Below, piece after piece: positions 23,701 to 32,485 of a stretch of 64,000 bases of DNA. The notes under the pieces were generated by a model. It was not told where the DNA came from. It saw only the letters and a program-made list of their open reading frames with translations, and made no database searches. Positions within the stretch are counted from its first letter, which is position 1. The number at the start of each line of letters is the position of its first letter. The DNA is from Parelaphostrongylus tenuis (taxonomy: Eukaryota; Nematoda; Chromadorea; Rhabditida; Metastrongylidae), in NCBI GenBank assembly GCA_019055375.1, contig JAHQIW010004578.1, forward strand, positions 158,372-222,371. Reading direction: 5' to 3'. The position numbers and the translations under genes are program-made.

Positions 23701-26700
23701 TGAAAAATTTTCGTAGTACCTTATTCAATCGTTTTATCTGGAGTTTCTTTCAAACCGGAGGAAAAATAAGCACATCGCTAGATTAAAAAATATCACGTTA
23801 TCAGACGATTAATAGTAGTCTAAAGGAAGAGCTCTGTCCGGCGAGGTTTGAAGTGTAAACCAAAAGACCAGATGAGATCAAGAGAGCTTTTCAAAAAGCA
23901 AACACATTTTTGGGTGCTTTGAATCTTGTGCTATAGTTTGAGTAATAGCACTCTAAGGAAGGAGTTTTGTCTAGTGAAATATAAGCGAGATGAGAGAAAA
24001 AAAAACACATGGTTTAAGAAACATGTGTTTATTTTGAATGTTACAGCATTATGAGGGGGTGTTTTGAAAACCAGCGACTTGGCCATGAAGCTTCAAGTCT
24101 CAGCTTTCGTATAGTTACTAATTCTCCTATGAAGAATTTCTCTCCAGCGACGGAGATCGATTTTTGATTGGTTTCCTTCTAATCACAAAGAGCCTAGTTT
24201 GTTTAGGACGGGTCCTCAACACGTGTGGATAGGATTCTATTCGAATTGACACTGCCAAACGGTTCTTTGCAATCGCGAAAAGTTAGTATAAAGGTGATAT
24301 CCAATAGATAACGACACCGTTTTGATGTGTTCCATGCAGCAGAATCCTTAATTGAGTGCTGCTTACTCAAGAGATTGCGCCTCGGTAATTGTTCTTTACA
24401 TGCGCGATCTTCGTAAAAAAAAACTCAGGAGGAAAAATCAAGTCGAATGGTACTTATGAAGATCCCTTTGGTCTCCGTTCTTGAGCAGGAAGTTTTTTCG
24501 ATAATTATTCCTCATGGGACGACAAATGAATACCGATCTCATCCGCTGGGTAGGAACTTTTCATAGGAGTGTTAGTAATCATTCGAAAGCTCAGATTTCT
24601 GACTAGAGCCCCAAGCGGCTGGTTTTTCAAAACGTCCTTTCATAACGCTGTAGAATCAAAATAAACTTATGTTCCACACGGCCACTTTTTTTTCGTATCT
24701 CGCTTAGTTTCGCTGGACAAAACTCCTTTCTTAGAGTGCTAGTACTCTTTCGATAGCACAGGATTCGAAGAACTTAAGAATGTGCTTGCTTTTTGGTAAA
24801 GCTTTTTAATAGCGCTGTAGGAGCAAGAAAAGATTTTTGCTTTACACCTCTCTTGACAGGGCTCTTTCTTCAAACTTGTAAACTTTTAGTAATCATTCGA
24901 TAGCGTAAGTTTCACTGATGCTGTTCGCTATTTTGTGGAAATGTCGTTGTCAGTGAAAATAAGATCGAGTTTCACGTCTCCGCTTTGAACGAAGCTCCAT
25001 ATCAACGATAGATCCAGATACAACAAGGTTTTCTCCACACATTCATATACTTTTCGTGCTTCCAGCGAATTATACGCATGAGAAATACGAAGGCCCGGAG
25101 GGTACCAAAATAATTTTATTTGGATGCTACAGCGTAATAAAAAGGTCTTTCTATAGAATCGACTATGTGAATTTGTGGCCTGAAATCTGAGCTCTCGAAT
25201 GATTACTAACACTTCTATGAAATGTTCCTGTCAAGCGAATGGGATCGGTTTTTCATTTGTCGCCTCATAATGGACAAGTACCTTTTTTCTTTTGATGGTA
25301 AAACTTCCTACGGGTGGGAGAAGTACATATAGTTTGTTACTTCCATCTAAGGGAAAGTCGGCTCTAAGGTTTTAGAATTTTGAAGTTCGCCTACCCTCAT
25401 CTTCTCTATCTCGACTGCCGTTTCGTAGGGAATAATCGGGGAAAATTTTTTTTCCAGAGGGATTTCGAAATCGGTAACGGCTATTAAGAAATGAGGAAGA
25501 TTAGTTTAACCCTTCCATCATCAAATCCCTATCATTTAGTCCACATTTTGTTCATTAGGCAAAGATGATATAGTCTCAAGATCCCAACGAGACTTCTTCA
25601 ATTTGGGTCGTCCTGTTAACTACTTCGAATAAGTTTTGCTGCTTGTACTAATATAGGTCCTGCTAGAGAGACCTACAACTTATATTCAGTACGGGTTGCG
25701 GCACGTGTTTTGCTGAAGAATTGAGCTTTGGATTCCTTCACTTCATTACTAGTGATAGGTTACAATTGTGACTTCATATCTGAGGGACTGGGGTAATTAT
25801 ATTACAAGCCTTAGCCCCTCGAAAATTGTCATTTGGTTGGCCTTCCTTAATCTGCCAATCAAATGAGAAAAAGTTTCATTGAGTCCTGGTCATGCATGCA
25901 TAACTTGTTTTTTCTTCCTTGACAGTTTAAATTTCTTCCAACATGCCATTGAATCTGATCTTCGCGAAAAGAGAGCTTTGATTGGCCCAGTATGGAGCGA
26001 CAGGAATGTGAGTATCATGCGAGCTCCATATAGTAATTGTAGAAATGTGGAAAATGTCCGTAGGTGTCGCGCTCTCTGGCAACTCACCATATTCACCGAG
26101 CACTTTCTTTCAGAAAAATGGATTTCTCTGTGATTTTCGTGTCATAGATTCAAAATCACTAGGACAGTTTCCGTTCTCACCTCCATCCTCAATTCAAATC
26201 TTTCCCAGGCGAGCATGTGAAATTTGATGTTTCCTGGATTACCTCAAATAAACAGAATTGTTGCGTTATCTCATATACAGAGCATGAAACAGTCTCCATA
26301 TCATATCGTTGAAGTGTTCGTTTGGTCCGGTTTCAACGGCATCGTGGGTAGCCCGGCATGTGATCGCCTCTCACAGGTTATCCATCGACTGATATCCTAA
26401 GTAGGACGTCCAGTCTGCAGTGTACTTTGGCTATTTTATGTGCTCACACGAGTAACCACATACCCTAGAGTCGGAGGGAAGTAAAAAAGTTTTGTATCAC
26501 CAGTGACTTCCTTAAATTAGTCTTCCTTTCATAACTGATTTGGACATCTTGTCAGGTCAAATATAAGTATGGGCGTAGAAATGAAAGTTGACCGACCAAC
26601 TTTTTTCAAAGTCTGTTACAATTAGCCCTTTATTTTGTAGTCTTGCTTATGCTTGCTTATTGGATTTGAATTGTAGAAAGATGCAAGCCAGTCTACAGAA

Positions 26701-29700
26701 GGCGTATTTGAATGGTTTCGTTGATGATGACGAAGTTGTTGCATCTTTGCCTCAATCAGAGGTATGAACTGTCTTATGTCTTATTGTTCCTTATCATATT
26801 CATTATCATACTTATTATTGTTCCCATTATCACCCTGTTTATTAGGTATACAAATATGATTCTGCCGTTTTTTACTAAAATAGTGGTAAAAATGAAGATG
26901 TGCAAATTTTTTTCTTTAAAAGATTTGAAAGCGCTATTTGTTTATTTCACATGCATATATTCTATATAATGTTTTTTTATGGGACTTTGAAGTCTGAAAT
27001 TGACCAACACGGAGAGGTTCATCCTCTGTTTTATTTTTGCATCATATCCTTCTTTTTCTTTTTGCAGTGACAATAGTGATCGACTGGCAATGGACAGCGG
27101 AAATCGCAATGGTTCTGAAGTGGCAAGACTTCGCTCACAACTAAAACGAGCTGAACATCAATTAGCCGAGATACGCGAACGAGAAGCAAACAGTGAGTCG
27201 CATTTTATTCATTGGTTCGTCCCATTGTTCCTTTGCCTTTCGTTCTCCTTTTTTCTGTTTCTTTCTTTCGTTTATTCGTTCTTGGTTTCATTTCCAACAC
27301 TCCCTCCCCTCCTTTCGGTTTTCGTTCTCTTTTTGATTCTTCTTGTCATTCTATATTCTTTTATTTTCTTTATCGTTTCGTTCTAGTCTTCTTTGTCTGT
27401 CTTTTCTTTCTTATTTGTTCTCTTTTTCTATATATTTTGGTTTTTTTTTAATCTTCTCCATCTTTCTTGATATTCGCCTCTGATTTCCCTCCATTTTTTC
27501 TTTTTTCTCACCACAAAACATTTTCAGAAGCTGCTCAAATTCGTCAGTTGGAGGATGTGATCAGTACGTTGAGAAAAGAAAAGAATGAAATGTCAAGGTA
27601 ATTTATTTTCTGGGTTTTTTACAGTTTCCTTTTTTTTGTGTTTTTTTTTTTACTATCATCACTTCCAATTCTTAGTTTCTGCAACCTTTTCGTTTATAAT
27701 TTCGCCATTCGTACATCATCTTATCTTCATCACTCTTTCCTTTCTCTGTCGTCCTCAACCCTTTTGGAACAACAGTTGATTGTCCGCACGGCGTAATTCG
27801 CAAAGGCACGTGATTTTGTAATATAATAAGGATTTGGTTCTTTTCGGTTGGAGGGAATAAATGAGAAAGAGGTTTCATTCTCTGAAGAAAAACTTTTCAT
27901 AGGAGTGTTAGCAACCATTCGAAAGGCGGGTTGAAGCTACAGCCCCACTTCGCCCGTTTTTCAGAGCAGCCTTCTATAACGCTGTAGCATCCAGATCAAA
28001 AATTATGCTTTACATTCGCCTTTCTCCTTCATTTTTATCATGCGTATATTTCCTGGAAGTAGAAAGATATCATTATGTAGAGAAATTCTCGTAGTATCTT
28101 ATTCGATCGTATTATGTGGAGTTTTATTCGAAAAGGAGGAAAAATTCTCCATTGAATAACAAAATATCGATTGTCCTACCTCGCTTGGGTCCCTGCCACG
28201 CCCCCTGCCTGGGCCCTCGCCTTGTCGAATAGCCTGTAAACAAGGTTACCAAAATGTAAAACTCGATCTCAAATTCTCCTACGAAACCGTATTTCCAGAA
28301 AATAAACACATCGCTTGAATCAGGAAATATTAGTCTATGAGATTACTAATAGTGTAAACAAAGAGCTCTGTCCGTCAAGGAATCAAAGCACAAATCAAAA
28401 GACCTGAGGAGGTCGAAAGATTAGAAGAGCTTCATCGAACACACGTTTTGAGATCTTTGAAGCTTCTGTTATAGTTTGAGTGCTAGCATTCTGAGAAAGG
28501 AGTTTTGTCCAATAAATTTAAGCGAGACAAGAGAAAAAAAAACACGTGATTTTAGAAACATGTTTTTATTTTGAATGTTGAAAAGCCGGCGACCTGGAGT
28601 CTCAGCCTCAAGTCTCAGTTTTGGAATGGTAACTAACAGTCCTATGGAAATATCTCATAATTATTATTTGTGCTAACATGTCATTCGGTCTGTTATAGGC
28701 TCTTGTACGGCCCGACGTACGTGTTTCGGCCTTGCAAACTCGTCAGTCGTGCAGGCCCTTCGTCATTAGCCGTCTAATTAATAATTATGAAATATATAGA
28801 ATTCGAGCGTGGTCTCAAGAAATTATTGAAATAAACGGTATAATACTCTTATGAAAAGTTCTCCAGCGAATGAGAGTGCTTCTCCGATACTCTATGGTTT
28901 TTTCTACATGCTCATATACTTTTCGTGCATATTGTATCCGGCCTACGAGAGGTCCTAGCTGGACACCTGAGGTAACTGAAAACATGCGTCATTTTGTTCG
29001 AAATATACTTTAGGTAACATTAATGCACATGCAGATGTATTTGCCATTTAATAAGGCCTTGACTAGACACCCGATTTAACTAAACCGAGGAAAAGGCGAA
29101 GTCAATTTTCATTAAAATTTGCTCTGGCCAGCAGACCTTACCTGCCCATATGCTGCTGAGTCAGCCTCGTCGACATGTCAGAGGAGGAATGTTGACTATA
29201 CTGAATATCTTGTCTAATTGCCCAGAAGAGGACTTCGATGACCTTGCTCTTGTAAAAATCGAATTCCTACAGAGCAACTTTTCAGAACAACGTCGAACAG
29301 TCTGTTTGTTGTTATTTCCATGCTTCCATGTATTCAATGTTTCGGGCTGTTTACGCTGCACTGCGCCTCATTTGAGATTTATCGAGTTTGCTATTTTAAA
29401 ATTCGAAATTTTCAATCCTTAAATCTGTTAGAAAGACAACATATTTTGTAAGTCAGTCACACTTGGCGAGAATGCAGCATTGAACTCTGATATGGTAAAT
29501 AGCATTGCTGTAGTCGAGAAGAAAGCTTACAGCCGAAACACTTACAGGAATGATGAATTTACTGAACGTCAATTTTTTGAATGACATAGTAATGAATTAA
29601 ATGATAGTTGAGTAATTTTTTTTATAATTGCGACGATATAACATAGTTTAGTAGATTACTGTTGTGTTCTCCTATAATTTTTCTCGTGCTATTGTTTTAT

Positions 29701-32485
29701 TTGTTTTTTTTTTATTCCAAATCGGGTTATTGTCAGAAATGTGTTATGTTGGACACTGATCGGGTAACACTTGAATGCGGCCATAGCATCATCGCTCGCC
29801 ATCTAAATGGGATGCGCTACCACTTAGTGTTGTCTTGGAGAACACCTCATGCAAAACCCAAGATCTATGCTAAGAAGATTATGCTTTCGGTTTACAGGAA
29901 TTTGCAGGGCGTGCTGCTTTAGGAACTTTTCGGCGAGGAGCAGACAATCAATGCCGGCGTCCGCATGAATCAACTCCGGAAGCTGGTCAAAGCAGCTTAA
30001 GAGGAGTGTTTGGAATGGCTCAGTGTCGCCTTTCCTCAAGATAAGGCTGGACTTCACGTTGCAAACTCGACTCCGGATACAGTAGGCTAGAGTACGGAAT
30101 CACATCCACCGTATAGCACTCTGTCGTAGTATCATTTCTTCCACGTCCTAAAGCAGCATTTGTGGGAGAAAAAGTTCAAATAGAAGAAGTGAATCGAATG
30201 ATCTTTTTGCTTGTCTGATCTCAAGCCTAATTTCCTCTGGGGGAAAGGAAGGCATCCAGTTTTATCTAGCAAATGGGAACAAATCACTGACCATGATGGT
30301 GATTCTATTCTTCAAATGATTTTTTTTTTAACAGATGAAAAATTATGTAACAAAGTGTCGAGGTATGATAGAAATTATGGAACAACCCAGTGTATGAAGT
30401 TCTGAACTCACATTTATTTTTGACTTGACACGATCCGTCTTCACAACTGTTATACGGATCCCAGTACTTCAGCAATCAGTTCATCTTGTATTTATCGCTT
30501 GCTTAAGAATTTCGTCATCTTCGTGAACATCGCAGAATATAGGTCTAGGATGGGGGCAGGCTTTGCAATCTCGAGGATAGCTAAGCTGAGGCGTTTTTTC
30601 GAGCTAGCATTAGCTTTTGAAACATATTCGGTTGCCGACGTTAGGTGCCGTTACCAACTGGGCAGAGGGCATCTCTCAGCTGCCCGTTCAGTTTCGTATC
30701 TTCCAATATTTTTGTGGCAAGGACGCGTGAACGGCGCTGTATAACGCCTGATGATGGGTAAGCTTCACTGTCTGTCGTGCATCGCGTTCACATTGTAGTG
30801 ATCCTGTATATCTGCTCCAACTTTTAGGTCAAGAAGTTCACTGCTTTCCAGAATGAGTGTAAGCAACACTAATTGTTGGTGAATGCCCGCCCATTGCTCC
30901 TCCAATGTGACTTTTAGATCCTTTCCCAAGGAGACATTTCTCCATATGCCTGTCAATTTATATGATTACGGTGTATTGAAGTGCATAAGATTTCTACATC
31001 GTGTCGTTTTTTCGTACCATACTTATGTAGTTCACTTTTTTCACTATTTGGCACATTGCGCCCAACTTAGAGGGAGTGTGCGATTGAGGCATAATATCTG
31101 TGTGTCTGTTCAACTTATATTTTCGCTGTAAACGGAAAAAGGATGTAACGAACAGGAGCAGTCGTCTTACAGTTCTATTTCCAAAAAGGAAAAGAGGGGA
31201 AGAAAAGCGGTTTTGAACGTGAAAAGGGCCAGTTGAGTGCCATATTCTGAGGACCATTCACTTGAACATGAACATAGCTTGAAAAAAGACCTAAGTTATG
31301 TTTCTCCCTTCCTCTCTGTCTCTGTCTTTCCCTTACTCTTTCTTTCCTTTTCTCTCTCTCTTTCTCTGTCTTGTAAAATCGAGCCAGAATGCCTCAATTA
31401 CAATAACTAGGCATTACATAATTAATGACTGTTCATTTTGAACGCCAACTTTGATTGAGAGGATCCTCAACTAGTGATTCGATGTTCTGTTAGGGCAGGA
31501 ATGCATCGGACAGTTTCCTATCGGGACAGTCTTACTTTTTGTTCATTCATTTCCGGTACAATGCTTTATATCTATTGTATTTTTTTAGTATATTATGTAA
31601 AGAAAAGCAAGTTGCATTCTTGTGCCTTGCAGGAACATTGAGACGGCAGTGTCTCGTTTTTCTACGAAAATGGATTCAATGACTTCACTGATTCGACCTG
31701 ATCTGATGGGACCACCTTGCGTACCTCAGCACTCAACGTCTCGTCACACCGATGGCAATGGTACTAGTTTTTCTCTTCTGACATAATGCAATAGTTTCCT
31801 TGTAAGTACATTAATTGGGTGTTTTTTATTTGAGGCAACTGTGAAAATCTGTATAGGGAATGTGGTTGAAGAGATTGAGTGTTCCCATTAGAAAAGTCAC
31901 CTGAACGGACCAAAACCACAACATTGAAGTGTTTTTTCAAAAAGCTAAAAGCAAGTAGATGTTAAAGGCTATCTTATCTTAATCTCCTCATAATTGTCAC
32001 TAAACTGTAGTTTTTTTTTACAACTACTTCTTTACTGTTTATTGAAATTATTATTGAATCATTGACTCTTCGCTGTAGAATCAGTAGTAACATAATTATA
32101 CTAATTGGCATCAATATTTGCCTACGATGACGGGTGGTTCTCATGCTCTTTCGTGACTAAGTTTCACACTAATACATTTCTGATAGCATTGTTTAGAGAT
32201 GTCCTGCAAAGCCCACACGATTCGTTGTTATGATCCCACGTCCTGATTCAACTAAGCAATCTGTTCAACCAAAGTAGGAATATTGATACGGTAGTTCTTT
32301 GGGAGGATAGAATCAATGCATAAGCCAAATTCGAATTGTTTAACGGAGTCGAATGCAACATCGCATCAGTCAGATATTGATGAACAGTGAACGCTTGATT
32401 CTTCATTTCTCATTTTACAGTCTCCGATATGGATGATAGTAGCTCACGTGGGTCGCTTTCACAGTCAGACTTCAGCATGAACTAG
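14615..32485 (+). CDS. CCDC6-like coiled-coil protein, multi-exon gene
   Basis: Eleven exons, listed separately, join into a coiled-coil protein of roughly 370-400 residues. I recognise it as a homologue of CCDC6 from the order of motifs: AEQEEEYISN, then KYEQEEEFLTNDLMRK, then RMRKEKIDQENALEHEQE, then GKQMDQLSQEKR, then a second helical block LRSQLKRAEHQLAEIR. The human family member has the same EQEEE and EKEEEF spacing and is a cytoplasmic/nuclear scaffold linked to checkpoint signalling; that role is family knowledge, not visible here. This copy ends in a short Ser/Asp-rich tail (SDMDDSSSRG) and lacks the long proline-rich tail of vertebrates. The first possible Met lies at 14669. An in-frame stop directly precedes the first acceptor, so the 5' end is either trans-spliced or needs an upstream exon. 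Introns run from 77 bp to over 4 kb and hold most of the local transposons. Two junctions are unusual: a GC donor at 22421 and a phase conflict between 26761 and 27068. Confidence 0.85.
15000..15165 (-). repeat. tRNA-like unit and tail (family B)
   Basis: GGAAGTTGAACCCGGGTC, then GCACGTGCTAACCACTGC in reverse; the adjacent forward tail is TTTGCATATCACTGAAC, then CATCATACCACC. Lies in the first CCDC6-like intron. Confidence 0.5.
15280..15605. mobile_element. Composite element with inverted tRNA-like heads
   Basis: Reversed head at 15285-15355 (GGTAATCGAACTCGC), core GTCAACATCCAGCCGTCAAC with GAGCACATATCGGCATTG, forward head at 15510-15585 ending AAGTTCAAATCCCGTCTG. It lies 70 bp before the exon 2 acceptor of the CCDC6-like gene. 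Confidence 0.62.
15677..15829 (+). CDS. CCDC6-like gene, exon 2
   Basis: 51 codons, phase 0 to 0, between TTTAAAACAG and donor GTAGGA. It encodes AQRRFGSAENRDS through IDLLKRCRKQE, a polar segment that turns helical at its end and leads into the first coiled coil. Confidence 0.8.
15907..16040 (+). CDS. CCDC6-like gene, exon 3 (first EQEEE block)
   Basis: Acceptor TATTTTCAG and donor GTACGT are both strong; the exon runs phase 0 to 2. It encodes RQLRDMQKNYDGLLIVN, then AKAEQEEEYISNILLK. The AEQEEEYISN run is the most family-specific motif in the window. The preceding intron is only 77 bp. Confidence 0.9.
16110..16400 (+). mobile_element. Family A SINE in CCDC6-like intron
   Basis: Head GTGTCGCAATGGTTAGAGG, body with CATTGTAAACGCTAG, end CGAAAGCTTTATCCTTCT. 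It lies between exons 3 and 4, directly after a run of T. Confidence 0.72.
16506..16602 (+). CDS. CCDC6-like gene, exon 4
   Basis: Acceptor GTTTTCAG, donor GTGCGT, phase 2 to 0. It encodes IQKLKNDKETLAQKYEQEEE, then FLTNDLMRKIKQ. This matches the second conserved EKEEEFLTNEL block of CCDC6 and joins exon 3 with one Arg codon across the junction. Confidence 0.9.
16715..16805. repeat. TA microsatellite
   Basis: Interrupted (TA)n of about 85 bases in a CCDC6-like intron, with imperfect palindromes. Likely unstable. Confidence 0.8.
16838..17126 (+). mobile_element. Family A SINE in CCDC6-like intron
   Basis: Head GTGTGGTGCAGTTGACGG and GATGGTTCGGTCC, body with ATATGCTTCCAGTCACC, end GGGAGCTTAGCCCTTT. 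Confidence 0.68.
17362..17655 (-). mobile_element. Family A SINE, minus, in CCDC6-like intron
   Basis: Starts AAAGCTCTCGGCG and ends CTTCTAACTACCGCACGCGC. Opposite to the copy 240 bp upstream, so the transcript can form a long intramolecular hairpin. Confidence 0.7.
18505..18705 (-). mobile_element. Family C unit, minus, with core
   Basis: The reverse complement contains GGGGTGTAGTGGCAGCAT and TTTCGACTCCCAGC. The adjacent core CGTCAACTTTGCG is diverged. Confidence 0.5.
19469..19585 (+). CDS. CCDC6-like gene, exon 5
   Basis: 39 codons, phase 0 to 0, acceptor CTATTCAG and donor GTAAAC. It encodes LQSERDVLEGNVKNEQANV, then IDGLLTTIRRMESEMAAGRK, continuing the heptad pattern. The intron before it is 2.9 kb and contains two family A SINEs, an AT microsatellite and other repeats. 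Confidence 0.88.
19718..19992 (+). mobile_element. Family A SINE in CCDC6-like intron
   Basis: Head GATGCAGTGGTTAGAAGTG and GATGGTTCAATTC, end GCGAGAGTTTTGTCCTTTT. Confidence 0.7.
20040..20225 (+). repeat. Dispersed repeat, first copy
   Basis: Shares GCAACCAATCAGGTGAACGC, CCCAGCACGACTACG and GGCAAATCCTCAAGCGG with 23255-23465 in the same order. Unclassified; possibly an old LINE or DNA-element fragment. Confidence 0.4.
20445..22001 (+). mobile_element. Degenerate mariner transposon with inserted SINE
   Basis: Transposase fragments read on the plus strand. From about 21085 comes LLVKFHAGNTNLKDDHLGIG, then RPREVDREAFIEAVKNDPTL (linker and second helix-turn-helix). From about 21450 comes the C-terminal DNFFESKDDEFYERGIDMLP, then KRCQKLVQ. 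Between them are many stops and frame changes. The right end GGGACAAGCC and left TTAGGCCTTTTCATAAG look like degraded terminal repeats. A family A SINE in minus orientation sits at 20501-20799. Dead copy inside the CCDC6-like intron. Confidence 0.72.
20501..20799 (-). mobile_element. Family A SINE inside mariner relic
   Basis: Starts GAAAGCTCTAAAATCTC and ends TCTAACCACTGCGCCACATA. Inserted between the left end and the transposase part of the 20445 mariner relic. Confidence 0.72.
22305..22420 (+). CDS. CCDC6-like gene, exon 6 with probable GC donor
   Basis: Acceptor ATCTGTTTAG, phase 0. It encodes NMDRMRKEKIDQENALEHEQ, then ELLFNTLGKQMDQLSQEK, the block containing the family LRREKIDLENTLEQEQE motif. 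The only boundary that keeps frame with exon 7 is AAGAG|GCTTGT at 22421, a GC donor, which gives SQEKR-KMQ. Nearby GT sites do not fit the phase of the exon 7 acceptor at 26677. Confidence 0.82.
22555..22915. mobile_element. Composite element with inverted family C heads
   Basis: Reversed head at 22565-22640 (GGGAGTTGAATCCGTG, ACCTTTACACCAACG). Core with GCACATATTCGCATCATGG and CGCTGACAGCTA. Forward head at 22815-22890 (GAGGTGTATGCACGCG, GGGTCCGATTCCTGCC). In the CCDC6-like intron after exon 6. Confidence 0.6.
23255..23465 (+). repeat. Dispersed repeat, second copy
   Basis: CTCCAACACTCTCCGGCAG, CAACAACTAGCG and AAGAAGACAAATCC correspond to the 20040 copy. The 123 codon open frame across it is incidental. 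Confidence 0.4.
23465..24185. mobile_element. Inverted-repeat element, about 720 bp
   Basis: Left terminal region ACAAATGAAAAACCTATCTC, then GCTTTTCATGAGAGTTTTAG. The right region, reversed, reads CAATCAAAAATCGATCTCCG, then ATTCTTCATAGGAGAATTAG. Arms are over 70 bp. No ORF of note. In a CCDC6-like intron. Confidence 0.65.
24512..25262. mobile_element. Inverted-repeat element, about 750 bp
   Basis: The best example of the family. Left GACAAATGAATACCGATCTC with CATAGGAGTGTTAGTAATC; right, reversed, GACAAATGAAAAACCGATCC with CATAGAAGTGTTAGTAATC. The interior repeats the roughly 150 bp unit (TTACAGCG..ATTCGATAGC). Direct neighbour of the 23465 copy. Confidence 0.72.
26677..26761 (+). CDS. CCDC6-like gene, exon 7 (3' boundary ambiguous)
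   Basis: The acceptor is GAATTGTAG. The exon is open in one frame only: KMQASLQKAYLNGFVDDDE, then VVASLPQSE up to a canonical GAG|GTATGA at 26762. That donor is phase 0, but exon 8 needs phase 2. An inner donor at 26704 (AAGGC|GTATTT) would keep frame, giving LQKA-DNSDRL, and resembles the human spacing better. An unseen small exon or a sequence error are the alternatives. Confidence 0.65.
27068..27192 (+). CDS. CCDC6-like gene, exon 8 (second coiled coil)
   Basis: Acceptor TTTTTGCAG, donor GTGAGT, one base carried in and phase 1 out. It encodes DNSDRLAMDSGNRNGSEVAR, then LRSQLKRAEHQLAEIREREAN. The two other frames contain stops. It corresponds to the human region around MEID and VERLKKQLRAAQ. 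Confidence 0.85.
27205..27520 (+). other. T-rich intron 8 of the CCDC6-like gene
   Basis: The sense strand is dominated by T and TC runs for 300 bases, giving false long hydrophobic frames. No repeat family recognised. Confidence 0.7.
27528..27597 (+). CDS. CCDC6-like gene, exon 9
   Basis: Acceptor CATTTTCAG, donor GTAATT, phase 1 to 2. It encodes AAQIRQLEDVISTLRKEK, then NEMS, a continuation of the helix. The intron before it (27193-27527) is an extreme T-rich tract. Confidence 0.85.
27850..28890. mobile_element. Inverted-repeat element interrupted by a fold-back
   Basis: The left arm starts near GGGAATAAATGAGAAAGAGG and CATAGGAGTGTTAGCAACC. The right arm is split: AACTAACAGTCCTATGG ends at about 28655 and the end resumes at 28850 with TACTCTTATGAAAAGTTCTC. 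The insertion is the fold-back element at 28656. Confidence 0.6.
28656..28835 (-). mobile_element. Fold-back repeat with CTGACGA..GAAAC segment
   Basis: CATAATTATTA (28656) and TAATAATTATG (28779-28789) are inverted. On the minus strand the interior reads CTGACGAGTTTGCAAGGCCG and then AAACACGTACGTCG with a GTAC/GTAC hairpin. The flank GAGACCACGCTCGAATTC is shared with the 47 kb and 57 kb copies, so the element extends to about 28835. Confidence 0.6.
29735..30391 (+). mobile_element. Degenerate mariner transposon relic
   Basis: The broken transposase reading includes SWRTPHAKPKIYAKKIMLSV, LFGEEQTINAGVRMNQLRKL and FPQDKAGLHVANST, equivalent to the catalytic region around the second Asp of the DD34D triad (usual QDNARPH). 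Stops interrupt it repeatedly. The right edge GAAATTATGGAACAACCC matches the terminal style of the 20445 element. The left edge is unclear. It lies in a CCDC6-like intron. Confidence 0.7.
31633..31760 (+). CDS. CCDC6-like gene, exon 10
   Basis: Acceptor TGCCTTGCAG, donor GTACTA, phase 2 to 1. It encodes NIETAVSRFSTKMDSMTSLI, then RPDLMGPPCVPQHSTSRHTD. The helical region ends and a loop-rich tail begins. The preceding 4 kb intron contains nested repeats and a mariner relic. Confidence 0.82.
32191..32403 (+). mobile_element. Family A SINE, degenerate
   Basis: Recognisable pieces: GTTTAGAGATGTCCTGC, CTTTGGGAGGATAG and GAATGCAACATCGCATC. Heavily diverged and shortened; it ends just before the terminal exon of the CCDC6-like gene. 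Confidence 0.45.
32421..32485 (+). CDS. CCDC6-like gene, terminal exon
   Basis: Acceptor CATTTTACAG; the exon completes the Val codon split across the intron and encodes SDMDDSSSRGSLSQSDFSMN followed by TAG at 32483-32485. Ser/Asp-rich and probably disordered. I see no clear AATAAA in the following 700 bases. Confidence 0.8.
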
